Positions 47,404 to 59,100 are shown, counted from the stretch's first letter. The stretch: 64,000 bases of DNA from Collybiopsis luxurians FD-317 M1 (GCA_000827265.1 KN834794.1:70019-134018); one strand, 5' to 3'. Notes: generated by a model from the sequence alone, not told the origin. Program-made: numbers and translations.

Positions 47404-50400
47404 TTAAGGTTTATAGCTAACCTTAGTGACAACATTCTTGAAATTAATATATTGGCTCTTTACTTGCCTGAACCATGGTAATTGTGAGGATGCTTGCATG
47501 GATGTTTCATCCCCAGGATCCATTGTCAGAGCTGAAAAGTCAATAGAAGAATTAGAGGCAGTATAACATGTAGCCCAATTTGGACCATGGGTGAAACAGC
47601 TCATGTCTAATGAGGCCCAGTCAGTGTCAGAAGAGATCACCAACTGCAGAGGAGGGAAAGTAAGTGCCATTTGATACTCAGGGGGTATCCAAAGAAGGAG
47701 GGATCCATCTGAACCACATATCCAACCATTGTCCTGGAGAGAAACATCTTGAAAAGGTGGGTAAGAGTGAAAGTGAAAATGAAGAGGATGGGAGCAGAAT
47801 GACAGAGAATAAAGTGGGACAGACTTGGAGTGGTTGTTTAGGATGGGACGGTTATTTGCCATATCGCTTCTGGTCTCTGCATCCCATGGCCTGATCATGC
47901 AGTCATCTGATCCTGTGACAATTCTTCCATCTGGAGAGAAGCCAACAGGATTATTGGACCCCTTTAAAGGCTTCTCTATAGCATTTTCAATCTCTGCATC
48001 TGATAACTTCATTGTAGAGTCTGGCAATCTTGACACAAATCTTTTTCCATCTGGGGGGAAGACTATTGACTGAAAAGAGTTTACGTGTCTCTCTGATAGA
48101 GGTTTTCTGATAATATATTGAGTTTCTGAATCCCATATCCTCACTGTGGAGTCATCTGATCCTGATACAATCCTTCTTCCACATGAAGAGAAGGCTACTG
48201 ATCGAACCCAGCTACTATGTCCCTTCAGAGGCATTCCTATAGCATGTCCAGTTTCTGCATCCCATATCCTTACTGTGAAGTCATCTGAGCCTGACACAAT
48301 TTTTGTTCCATCTGGAGAGATGGCTACTGACTGGACCCAGTCACTGTGTCCTTTAAGAGGCATTCCTATAGCATTTCCAGTCTCTGCATCCCATATTCTT
48401 ATTGTGCAGTCTGATGATCCTGACACAATTCTCTTTCCATTTGGTGAGAAGGCCACTGACTGGATTGAGTGATTGTGGCCCTTTAGAGGCATTCCTATGG
48501 AATGGCCAGTTTCTGCATCCCATATTCTCAATGTGGAGTCATTAGATCCTGACACAATTCTCTTTCCATTTGGTGAGAAGGCCACTCCCTGAACTGTACT
48601 ATTGTGTCCCCTTAGAGGTTTTCCTATAGCACTTCCAGTTTCTGCATTCCATATTCTTACTGTGCAGTCTGATGATCCAGAGACAATCCTTCTTCCATCT
48701 GCGGAGAAGGATACTGACTGAACTGAGTTGTTATGTCTCCTTAAAGGTTTGCCAATAGCACTTCCACTTGCTGCATCCCATATCCTCACTGTGGAGTCAT
48801 CTGATCCAGACACAATCATCCTTCCATCTGGGGAGAAAGCTAATGACCGAATTGAATAGCTGTGTCCCTTTAGCGGCTTTCCTATAACATTTCCAGTTTC
48901 TGCATCCCATATTTTCACAGTGCAGTCTGATGATCCTGACACAATTCTCCTTGCATCTGGAGAGAAGGCTACTGACCAAACCCAGTTGGAATGTCCCTCT
49001 AGAGGCTTTTGTATAGTATTTCTAGTTTCTGCATCCCATATCCTCACAGTGCAGTCTGATGATCCTGACACAATTCTCCTCCCATCTGGAGAAAAGGCTA
49101 CTGACTGAACCCAGTGGTAATGTCCCTCTAGAGGTTCTCCTATAATATTTCTATTTTCTATATCCCATATCCTGACTGTGGAATCATTTGACCCTGATAC
49201 AATTTTTATTCCATCTGGTGAGAAGGCTACTGACTGAACAGCATTAGTGTGTCCAATTAGAGGTTTTCCTATAGCACTTCCAGTTTCTGCATCCCATATT
49301 CACACTGTGGAGTCCAATGATCCTGACACAATCCTCTTCCCATCTGGAGAGAAACTCACTGACTGAACTGAGTCATTGTGTCCCTTTAAAGGCTTTCCTA
49401 TGGCATTTCCAGTCTCTGCATCCCATATCCTCATTGTGAAGTTATCTGAGCCTGACACAATCCTCCTTCCATCTGGGGAGAAGGCCACTGACTGAACCAA
49501 GTTGTTGTGTCTCTTTTGAGGAGGTGTTCCTATCTCATTTCCAGTTTCTGCATCCCATATTCTTATTGTGCAGTCTGATGATCCTGACACAATCTTCATT
49601 CCATCTGGAGAAAAGGCTACTGACTGAACTGGATTATTGTGTCCCAATAGTGGCCCTCCTATAGCATTTCCAGTCTCTACATCCCATATCCTCACTGTGA
49701 AATCTGATGATCCTGACACAATCTTCATTCCATCTGGAGAGAATGCAACTGAATGCACAGAGCTTTTGTGTTCCTTGAGAGGCTTTCCTATAGCATTTCC
49801 AGTCTCTGCATCCCATATCCTCACTGTGGAATCCAATGATCCAGATGCAATCTTTTTTCCATCTAGTGAGAATGCTACTGAAGTAATGCACTTTTTGTGC
49901 CCCACCAGTATTGCTTGTATTGATGGCCAGTGCTCCTTTTGCCCTTTACAAATCTTAGCAACATTATGGAATTGTTGCTGTGTAGCCTTTGACAATATAG
50001 ATTCTGCTGGCAGAAAAGGAAGTGCAGACACATACAAATGTGGTGTGGATTCTACCATGATTTTTCCAAAAATATTCACACATTTCTTTATATCTCTGGC
50101 CATCTCTTGTATAACTGTGCACTCTTTTGGCCCCTATTACAATTGTAAATCCTTTGTCATTATAGCCACTCTTTTACTCACCTCTGTGCCTTTTAGCCAT
50201 TCCATCATTCTGTCCATACTTCAGAAAATTACATCAATTCTATTGAGCAGACTCAGAACTTCCATCCAAAACAATGAATAGCCCATTATAAATGCATTTA
50301 TCAGGCCTAATATCTTATTGTCACATGGAGTATATGGAAGGTGAATGTCCCAGAAACAACAAGCATATAGCATCTCAGGCAATATTCCCTTAATCAAATC

Positions 50401-51913
50401 CTCTATGTTCTGAAGTTCAGAGTTCCGTAAATATGAGTTTGGCAAGCCACATATATTAAAATGCAGTTGTTCTGTCATGAGTTTGATGCACCCTACTCCT
50501 ATCATTTTGTGCCCTTCTGCTATTGGGACAGCAAATTGATGACTTCTGGTCTCATCCAGCAGAAAATCCCGAACTGATGTATGAACAGGCCGTATTGGCA
50601 CATTCAGTTCATTCACCCCAATGAAAAGTGACCCAAGCCATGGAATAACTGCATCCACTCCTTGCTCAGAATCAGTCTCTCCAAGGTAATGGCCATATGC
50701 AATTTGGAGGCTTTGTAAAGTTAGCTTAGAAACAGGTTCAGATGCTGCCAGAATCTGACCAACCACTTTTCTATATTCATTCATGGCATCATTGTCACTA
50801 GGATCAAATATCTCTGCCAGAATAGCTTTGTACAACTGATCCAGAAGGTTGAGACCATTTCTTGAGTCCATGTTCAATGCCATGAATTTTTCAAAGCGTT
50901 TTTTCACCTTTACACCAGCTTTCACTTCTTGATAAAGAGCCTGACAGACAGTGAAAGCCCATTGAAAGTGCTTTTCAGCTCTTTTTGCCAAGGTTTCACA
51001 CTGTTCATGAGTAAAATTTGCCTCATTAATTGCCCTTTGCATTTTGTGGACTACATATTTGTAAATGTCTTCCTTGGTATGTTCAAGCTCACTCATATCC
51101 TGGATGTGAAGCTGTGCAGCATATTTTGTAAGAACTTCCAAAATATCCTTTTCCGATCGGGATGTTACTAAAACCCGAAAGTTGTAGGGAAGTTCCCGCA
51201 CCCCTTTCATCATAACAGAAAGAAACTGCCTCCGTGGACCATTTACCTCCTGAGGCCCACATTCATCCAGTGCATCTATTATAATCACAACAGGCTTGGT
51301 ATCAAGCACTAATTGAGCAGGTATCTGAATTAAATTTTCCCACTGCTCTGGAAGACTAGTGCTATCTGCCATATATGGATTTGTGTTTAACAGCTCATGC
51401 AGGCCATTCTTAAACTTTGGTAAATTTATAGCCATATTATAAGCAATACTGCGCAAGGCCTTGCTTGGAGTCCGCTCCAAAGAGAAAGTTCTGTCAAAAC
51501 GGAAGAATGCTCCAAGACAACCTTGATCTTTGCATTGCTTTCCAATGGTATGGGCAATGGCAGACTTTCCTGTTCCAGCAGGACCATGAAGAAAAAAGAT
51601 TTTCGGAACATTTGTCTCAGTGTTGTTTATCCACTGAGATATCTTGTCAATTATATCAACCCTAGTACCTTCCAAACAGATCTTGTCGCGGTCAATATAG
51701 GCTTTGAAATCAGGGATCAACTTCTCGCAAAGTTTTTGCTCAATTTTAGCTGAGACATTTTTCTGAGCAATGCAAAGATCACTTTAATAACAAGAAAATT
51801 TTTTTCATACCAGTTGAAATGGACTTGTTTACAACTATATGTTGGTCACCATGAATGTTAGTGATGTTTGGATAATAATTATAAACATTTTGAGCATTGG
51901 GAAACAAGGTCAT
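47404..51913 (-). pseudogene. NACHT-WD40 protein, second copy, two in-frame TGA codons
   Basis: Paralogue of 19088-23195 with the same architecture. Exon 1 starts at ATG 51913 (MTLFPNAQNVY, then NIHGDQHIVV), followed by an intron of about 50 nt. The NACHT exon has Walker A GPAGTGKS and Walker B VVIIIDALDECG. About 15 WD40 repeats follow, then GWICGSDGSLLLWIPP. TGA at 50221-50223 replaces the Arg of the ARSMENM stretch in the intact copy, just before the NACHT/WD40 intron. TGA at 49300-49302 replaces the Arg of STVRIWDAE in the WD array. Everything else stays open, so decay is recent or the gene is used as separate parts. The first stop could be removed if a GTAATT donor at about 50228 is used; the second has no such escape. 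Confidence 0.8.
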
Positions 51914-52210
51914 TGTTTCAAGATGTTAATGATGATGGTAGTTCGAGGACAAGGACTAGTTGTCACACTGTCACAATCTGCTGCTATGCCACCTGATTCA
52001 TTTGCGGTAAGTGCAATGCACATAGATACCACGAGGTCAACACAATTTTCTGTGACCATCGATCAAAGTATTCAATGAAACAATCACACTGCAAATCATT
52101 TATTTTGATCTGAGGTAAAGTTGGTACAGAAAAGTAAGTTCCTCTAGCATCTAACCGACTGCACCAATGGACCTCTTGCAAATAACTTATTGAAAAATTG
52201 ACAGTAAAAT

Positions 52211-52739
52211 TACATTGCCGGAGCCGAGCCGGTCAGCCGGCGGGCGCCCACATGTGAGCCAGCTTCGCACGGCCCCAAGCTGAACGCCGCGGCTTGGAGC
52301 TGGCTCACAGTCGATTCCTACCAGCTTAATTGCCAATTGCCTTGCAATCATCCAGGAATTCATTTTAAATCTCACATATTGTATTTTGGTTCACTAAAGA
52401 CTCATTCTTTCCATTAGCCCTCACTTCGACTCTAAATTATGTAGATATTTAATATGTATCAAGAGAGAATTTTGCCACGTCACTCACATCACATCAGGCA
52501 ACGTAACTACAACATCCGCTAAGCACTCATTCGAGGCTTGGCACCCTGTAATTTCATTCGCCTGCGCCCTGATTGCAGTCAGTAGCCATTGTAGAAATAT
52601 TTTACATTGATATTGAGGGGTTATTTTCCATCTGGCTAACCAGTTTCAAGTCGGCTCAAGCTTTTTCAAGTCGGCTCATTCCGGCTATTGAGCCGGCTAG
52701 GCGTGAGACTTGCAGCTAGCCGAGCCGCGGCAACACTAG
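52211..52739. repeat. Candidate non-autonomous DNA transposon (about 530 bp)
   Basis: Left end TACATTGCCGGAGCCGAGCC, right end GCCGAGCCGCGGCAACACTA: roughly inverted, rich in GAGCC/GGCTC blocks also scattered inside (several CGGCTCA near 52660). No coding capacity and no convincing 8-bp target duplication, so the element is old or misbounded. Lies upstream of the NACHT-WD40 pseudogene. Confidence 0.4.
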
Positions 52740-53362
52740 TCCGGACAAGCTCATAGCGCATCGGCTACTGTAGATGCATATGCAAATTGGAAGGCCAATA
52801 TCAGCAAAAGTGCAGCAAACCCGTAGCCAGGCACCATGAGGTACAACGCCTCATAAGATGATGAGGGCCCAGGCTCCTTTTGCGGCCTCGTGCGCGAGAA
52901 ATTCCTTGTAAGCTCTACGACGTATCACGAGCTCTGTACCTCTGTACTACATATAGAAATGGAATTATTAGTATACCGTGATCTTTAGCACACAAAATCA
53001 TCTCGTTTTGAGTAACAACTTTATTCAGTGAGCTATAAGGATAGTGATGTACACAGAAATGTAAATAACTGGGAGAGCAAGAAATGTCCAAACCGAGACA
53101 GCAGTAACGAAGCAAGTCGGAAGCAATAAGCCAGTATACGAGAGAGTAGTATTGAGAAGTAGGGCAATAAGAAAATGCTCTTAGTTTTTGGATTGACCTA
53201 GATGTTGCGCTTTTTGTGCCTTGAAGTTGCGCTCGTTCCAGCCTTGCTCGAGCAATTCAATGACAACTGCATCCTCCAGCTCGCTCTCGAGGTAGTCTTG
53301 CTCTCACTTGGCCAAAGGTCTATTCTAGATGTACACTAGGAACTGATTTGTACTTTAGATTA

Positions 53363-53630
53363 CTCTAAATTGACATCATGTTTCACATAGTGGAATGTTA
53401 AGGTCCGGGCTCGAGACAATGAAGACATAAGCAAAAGAGCAGGAAAATGCCACGGATAACTGGCATTAATTCAACAAAGGGGAATTACGAACAGGCAAGA
53501 CTTTGAGTACTAAGTCAGGAAAGGAGCTCGAGTACCGTAAATAGACAAAATGCTGTATAAGTAAAACAGGGTTTGAGTATATGCTATACGGCGGCTACGA
53601 GCTATGTGGAACAGTAAGGGGTAACTCTTA
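53363..53630. mobile_element. 268-bp insertion present in unit 2, absent in unit 1
   Basis: Unit 1 reads TTAGATTACATGGAAG near 39720. Unit 2 reads TTAGATTA, then about 265 extra bases, then TTACATGGAAG. The repeated TTA at both edges fits a 3-bp target duplication. The insert has no open frame and no clear inverted ends; it is a small MITE-like element of unknown family. Confidence 0.6.
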
Positions 53631-53728
53631 CATGGAAGTAAGAGTTCCAAAAGTACCATCTTAAAAATGGTTAAATTACCTTGCAGCGGCATGCTACATA
53701 ATTGGGTGCAAAGGCTCACCCATATCAT

Positions 53729-55642
53729 TCACATTGCCCCTCTCTCCTGCAGTAATTTTGAAATGTCAATATGCCCCTTCACAGATGCAGCCTGAAGTGC
53801 TGATCCGTAGTCCCCTCCTATGTTCTGGTCAGGAGATGTACTTCACAATCTGGAACAAAAACTCACCTTTGAGATTCACATTTGCACCTTTATCAAGCAG
53901 GAGTTGTACAATGTTAATATGCCCCTTTGCAGATGCAGCTTGAAGTGCAGTCCCATATTTGCCTTCTGCTGTTCAATTAGTCCGTGTACTCTCCATTTTT
54001 GTGCCACCATTCACCTGTGATGTTGGGATCTGACCCTCTGTCAAGCAGTAATTGTACAATTTCAAAATGCCCCTTTGCAGATGCAGCTTGAAGTGCCGTT
54101 CCACATTCTCCTCCTACTTTTCAATTGGTCAATGTACCGTCTGTTTCCATGCCATGATTCACCTGTGATGCTGGGATCTGACCCTCTTTGAAGCAGTAAT
54201 TTCACAATGCCAATATGCCCCATCAAAGATGCAACCTGAAGGGCAGTCCCATCTCTGCCTGAAAAATTATTAGAGTTACTCTATAACAGCTTTTTGAGTC
54301 CTACCAATGTCATCTATAGGCATATCGCTATCAAGAAGAATTTGAACTAAGTCTTGTTTCCCATGATATACTGCCAGGTGTAGAAATGTCCTGTATCCAT
54401 CAACGTCTTTTTTCATCGCTTTCCTAGGCTTGACACATTTCAAAATTAGATCTTGCATCCAAGGTCTAGGCAATTTAGGCCCACTGATCCTGGATTGAAA
54501 GTACTGCTCAAATAGATCCTGCATCCTATTGTAAAAGGTATCCCAACCATCTAATAATGGCCAGACCAAAAGTAGTAGAGCAAGAACTTGCCCCAACCCC
54601 CATTGATTCTCTCGTATGGATTCATTGATCCTGTTCACTATGAAGGTCCTTTCAATATCAACGATTAAAAGGACATTGACAAGAACAAGAGCTGCTAAAC
54701 CAATGAGAAGAGCGGCTACATGACCTGTGGATTGATTACAGGATTGACCTGATTGTGTATCAGCCACCTGTAAACCATTTCTCGAAGGTGAATCACCATT
54801 TTTTGGCCAAATTCCGCGTCCAATCTATTCCGGAATGATTCGTAGCGTTCCCGAGACCAGTTGTATAGAATGTGAAAAGTAAGGAAAAATACAAAGGGGG
54901 GGATGAGATTGAGACCAGGGACAAGAAACAGGCTGTACACCATCAATGAAAATATGCGCAACGGTTGGGATGAGAATGGCACAGATGCTCCAAGGACTGT
55001 AAGTGTGATATCACAGCGAGTGGGTACACTGGCTGGGCCAAATGCAGGTGGATCTTGCCAAAGCCAGATTCCAACACTAGCCATGAAGGACAGATGGATA
55101 GAACCAAAGGTAAGCATAGGTGCACCTGAGACCAGGTGCCAAAGGCAGGTGATGAAGGCCTGAATTTGACCAATCCTTCCCTCCCTGCTCTGTATTCTTT
55201 CAAAGGCCTTATTGAGAGGCACACGAAGACCTTTGTCCCACCAATCTCTCCAAGTCGCCGGAATATAGTGTTGGCTCTTCTCAGGCTTGGTTCGGCTGTG
55301 AATATACAGAAGGAACCAGGTCCATGTGCTGGTGTTATTAATCCAGCTCAGGTTGAGGATGATAGCCATATGAAATCGATCGATTGTTTGTCCTGTTATA
55401 ATGGTTTTAGCCGTGGCTTCAAAAATAGTACATATGAGGATGGAAAAAGCGATGATAAGCATGCTGATGGATTGGTTCTTGAGGCCCTTTATCTCCTTGC
55501 CCATAATGTGTCCATCCTGAAGGTAAATAAGGACAGGCAAGAAGCAAAGCAAGTTTTGTATGTAGATGGCAATTCGGATACCTATGCCAGAGATGTCTGG
55601 GTTGGCTTGGATGCAATTGGAGCTCATGGTGGTGAGAAGCAA
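53729..55642 (-). pseudogene. Multi-pass membrane + ankyrin protein, copy 2 (frameshift)
   Basis: Starts at ATG 55642 (MLLTTMSSNCIQANPD) and reads through the membrane part: IDRFHMAIILNLSWINNT, FITCLWHLVSGAPMLT, SFMASVGIWLWQDPPAFG, PFVFFLTFHILYNWS. Near 54725 the frame shifts by one base (NPVINPQVM* against the following VAALLIGLAALVLVNVL), where copy 1 reads straight through. An intron there does not restore phase. Downstream: WGLGQVLALLLL, then FLHLAVYHGKQDLVQILL, then at least three small exons of one ankyrin repeat each (GKYGTALQAASAKGHINIVQ, and similar), ending ERGAM* at 53729. Shares its 3' flank with copy 1. Probably inactive. Confidence 0.65.
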
Positions 55643-56585
55643 AGAATGCTTGGCCAGTGTATCCCTCGAGATTCAAGTGACGAACCTTATATATGTCTTC
55701 GCTCGTGTTGGTTAAGTGACCAACTTCATGCATGCCTGCCTGTAGCTCACAATGCCAAGTGATCAGTCTATCTCGCAAGATTCAACCCCCCGGATGAATG
55801 GATTTCGACCGGACTGTAGAATTGTGCGTCAAGTCGGTGCGTCACGCGTATTTGTGAGCTGCTGATGAAAGCTCTTTCCTTGCGTTGGTTCGGTTCGGAG
55901 TTCCGGTGGTCATTAAACAAGGCCCGCATGAGCCTGCACGGTCGTTCTCTCTCAATCACCAAATCTCAAAGAGATTCTAGTCAATCTTGGGTTGCAGTTC
56001 ATGTTGTGCACACTCCTCAGTATGTTTTATTGTCGAAGTTTTCTCCACTCCAGCGCTGAATTCACCCTCGCTATCTTCTTTGAATGTAAGCCGCGCACAG
56101 CTACCAAGCGTGTCTTTGGTCAGTTCGAAGGCCAGCCGCATCCTCTCTCTTGCGGTGAGATCGGAACCCAGGCGAAGACCGATTTGCAAATGCTCTATTC
56201 ACCAGGAGATTGAATGGTCCTGAACAAGGGAGACTGCTGTAGCGGAACGGATAGGATTGACAGTGAGGGGAAATTTATTTTCCTCGTGTGCACCTCGTGT
56301 ACGCTTCGCAGAATGATGACCAGAACTTGGGTTTTCTGGGTCAGACAGATTCAACGCAACTCTCCGAATCCCCAGGATTCGATTTATGATACTAGAAATC
56401 TTTTTAGTAGATTTTCCAGTGTCTCTGGACCTAGAGATAAGTAGCACGATCGCGATGGGCGCGGGCATATATTCCAACTGTGTAACAATCCATACTCAGA
56501 TACTGTTACCAGCAGGCATGACGATAGCGTGGGAATCATATTCTAAGAGCACCAACCTTGAAGGCGGTCAGAACGGCTTTCACAC
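55643..56585. other. Spacer between ankyrin copy 2 and MFS copy 3
   Basis: Small overlapping frames only; no homology noticed to the corresponding L-K' spacer (41626-41735). Nothing recognised. Confidence 0.4.
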
Positions 56586-59100
56586 TACCGCTTTATATCC
56601 TTTTAGTCTACTCACAATGAGCCCGCAACACCTCTCTCTCGGATGCTCTCGATCGATAGAGCGATCGGCAAATGGCGTTGTGGCTACTTTGCCAGTCGTG
56701 TTCAAAACGCATCATCTTCGATAGAGCCCCCTCCGCCTCAACCTCCCGTGTCCCTGTCGACCGCAGCCAGAAGACGAACAGCTTCCAGCTCCAAGCCCAG
56801 TCGATTCAACGGTTCCGCATACGGCTACTCGAGCTAGTGTAATCGTCTGGCCAGCAGCAACGTCGACGGATTTTCTAATTGCGAATCGTTTGCGAGCGAT
56901 ATGATCTTTGTTCAAAAGCTGCTCATGGAGAACGAGAATCCCATCACCAACATCGTTGACCTCTGCTGAACGTGGACAATGAGGACCTATCAAGAGCTAT
57001 AGCGCGATCGGCTTGGAAGCTGGCGATGATGATTCCGACGTTGAGGACTCTCTTGGTGATTTTGCGTCCAGGGATGTTTCGGCTTCTCCCACCACGTTAG
57101 CTCTAGGATTTGATATAGTGGCTCGTCTCTTCATCCACCAGTTGGAAGCTCCCGCCAACATCCGTTCGGTCAGTTCTAACCAAGTCAATTACCATTTGGC
57201 AACTCTCATCTGCCGGTAGCGTAGAATACAGCACCCCGACTTCCCGCAGGTTCTCTAATGACCCCAGCATCTTCTTCCATCCCAGCATCCGCACCCCATC
57301 AGCAATTCTCGATGTTCAGCAGCTCCTTTTGCGAGACGAAGGGTCGGCATCTGTTTCTGATCTGAATGAACTTGATCTCAATTTGGAACGTCCCGTCGGG
57401 CATCTGCTAGAGCGCAACACGAGGAAGAAGAGGAGGTTTTGATGGAAAAGGCGCCTTCGTTGATGTCGCAGATTCCGATTCTTGTTATTCGGTGCTTTTG
57501 CCTGGGGGTGGTGCTTTTGTACTATTACCTGCTCCCAGGGACTACGATTCTAGGGGGCTCAATTTGAATGCGGGGCATTTTGCGCAGCTGAGTAAGTGCT
57601 CTCTCTTTACTTTGACAAGGAACTGGGATTAATTCAAGTGTAGTCGCGTTAATGTGTTTAGCACAAATCTTTTACCAGTTCTATCTTTATCCGTTCGTGT
57701 TACTTTCGTTCTTTCATATCTGACCTTGGCCTAACATTGCCTGTTTGTTTTAGTAATCTTGGGTATGTATACATATCTACGTCGTTGTCTGGAACGGCGA
57801 ATGAAGAATACCAAACTGATACTTTGTACCCTCTCCTTCTCTAGCCCCCCAAGAGGCCGATTCTCGCACATCACCATGTTCCGTCTCGGCTCACTCTTCT
57901 TCGTCCCATCGTATCTTTCCGTCATCCTGTATCGAGTGCCTTTTGCTAGTGTAGAGGAGGATGGAAATCTCCCTTTCATGGCTGGTTAGTTGTGTTCCGT
58001 TGTCCATGATGATGTTTGTTTGCTGAATTGCGATTCTACCTAGCGTTGAAGCTGAGCACGTAAGTGACAAGTCCTTGTTCTCCACGTCTACGTGGTAGTG
58101 ACGCTCTCGTCCGATTTCTTGCACCGCGCTGCGTTTCTGTGGAAGTACGTTTGGGTATACAGCCATTTCGATTTTGCTCAATTACAGTAAGGCGTCACTT
58201 TACTTTTTTTCTCTCTATGATGGGTTTGACGGGGTGATTGTGTTTTCTTTCTTATTAATCTTATCCAGTGACACCTCCGGATGCGGTTGGCCTCGCGAAT
58301 GGGATCGCGCAGAGTATTATCGGTTTGGCTAGGTGTATCGGGCCCATAACGGGTGTTTTGGTGGGTATTTTTTAATTTTGTTTTCAATGTGGTAATACAC
58401 TCTTGTCTGATGCCATCGTGTCCCTCCTCTAGCTCTGGTCGGTGAGTATCAAAGAGAACCACAACGGGTATTCTCTCGGATTCATCGTTGCGCAGTTGCA
58501 GTTTTGCATAGGTTTTTTATTCGGTGATAGAAGTCTTGTCTTTTATTCTTATTCAGATTACCTATCCTGAGCATTTTGTCCCATATTCATCTCCATCGTT
58601 CACACTTGTATACATCCTTCCCCACAATTCATTTACTGGCCAAGGGGGTATTTTTATCTTTATTTGATTTCGTTATAACATCCCGTTCAGCATTCATTTC
58701 AGTTCAAATGCAATTTTTTTTCTGGTCTCGGACATTGTGACTTTCAGCTTTTTCTCTGTGCGTACCAAGTGCGTACTACGTAGTTATGATATTGATAGTA
58801 ATTTGATGTTTTCTTCATTCATTGACGTGATGAATATGCGCGCGCGCTGAGAGTGAAGATAGTGCATCTTCGTATCTATATTTTGAAACAGTCAACGCTG
58901 ATGGGTTGGAAGGATTCGAAGATTCGATAATGCTTGGGGAAAATTACAGTACAACATATGAGCATGGAATCAGTGAAGTGAATGTAGATGGTTGTTATTC
59001 ATGTCGTGACCTTCATATTGGTAAAGCTCAACACCACCTGACACTAGTACTGAAGCTGGAGAGGTGTGTATATATGGGTGTAACTAGATAATTTGAGATA
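56586..59100 (+). pseudogene. MFS transporter copy 3, heavily decayed
   Basis: Third DNA-level copy of 35158-38678. Entry is near the TTTATATC…TATTCACAA segment of the parent (35697). It keeps parts of the big loop exon (GKRLSGYFASRV and NGSAYGYSS equivalents), then stops (TAG after YGYSS) and frameshifts, and the second-half exons from 57540 on (GGLNLNAGHFAQL, FRLGSLFFVPSYLSVILYRVPF, DAVGLANGIAQSI) with introns retained. It continues into the same downstream flank as the parent to about 59100. First-half helices are missing. Not functional. Confidence 0.85.

Larger units (their letters stand above)
46376..52995. mobile_element. 6.6 kb inserted block carrying a NACHT-WD40 gene
   Basis: In unit 1, GATGTGGTAGGGT (or its close form) runs directly into AATCATTTCATTTTGAG at 39380/39381. 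In unit 2 the left half (CGATGTGGTAGGGTA) ends at 46375 and the right half (AATCATCTCGTTTTGAG) starts at 52996. Everything between is extra. Besides the gene at 47404-51913 it holds GAGCCG-rich repeats near both ends and no other coding sequence I recognise. 46376-47003 contains nothing identifiable. The mechanism of insertion is unknown; no clear target duplication was found. Confidence 0.65.
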
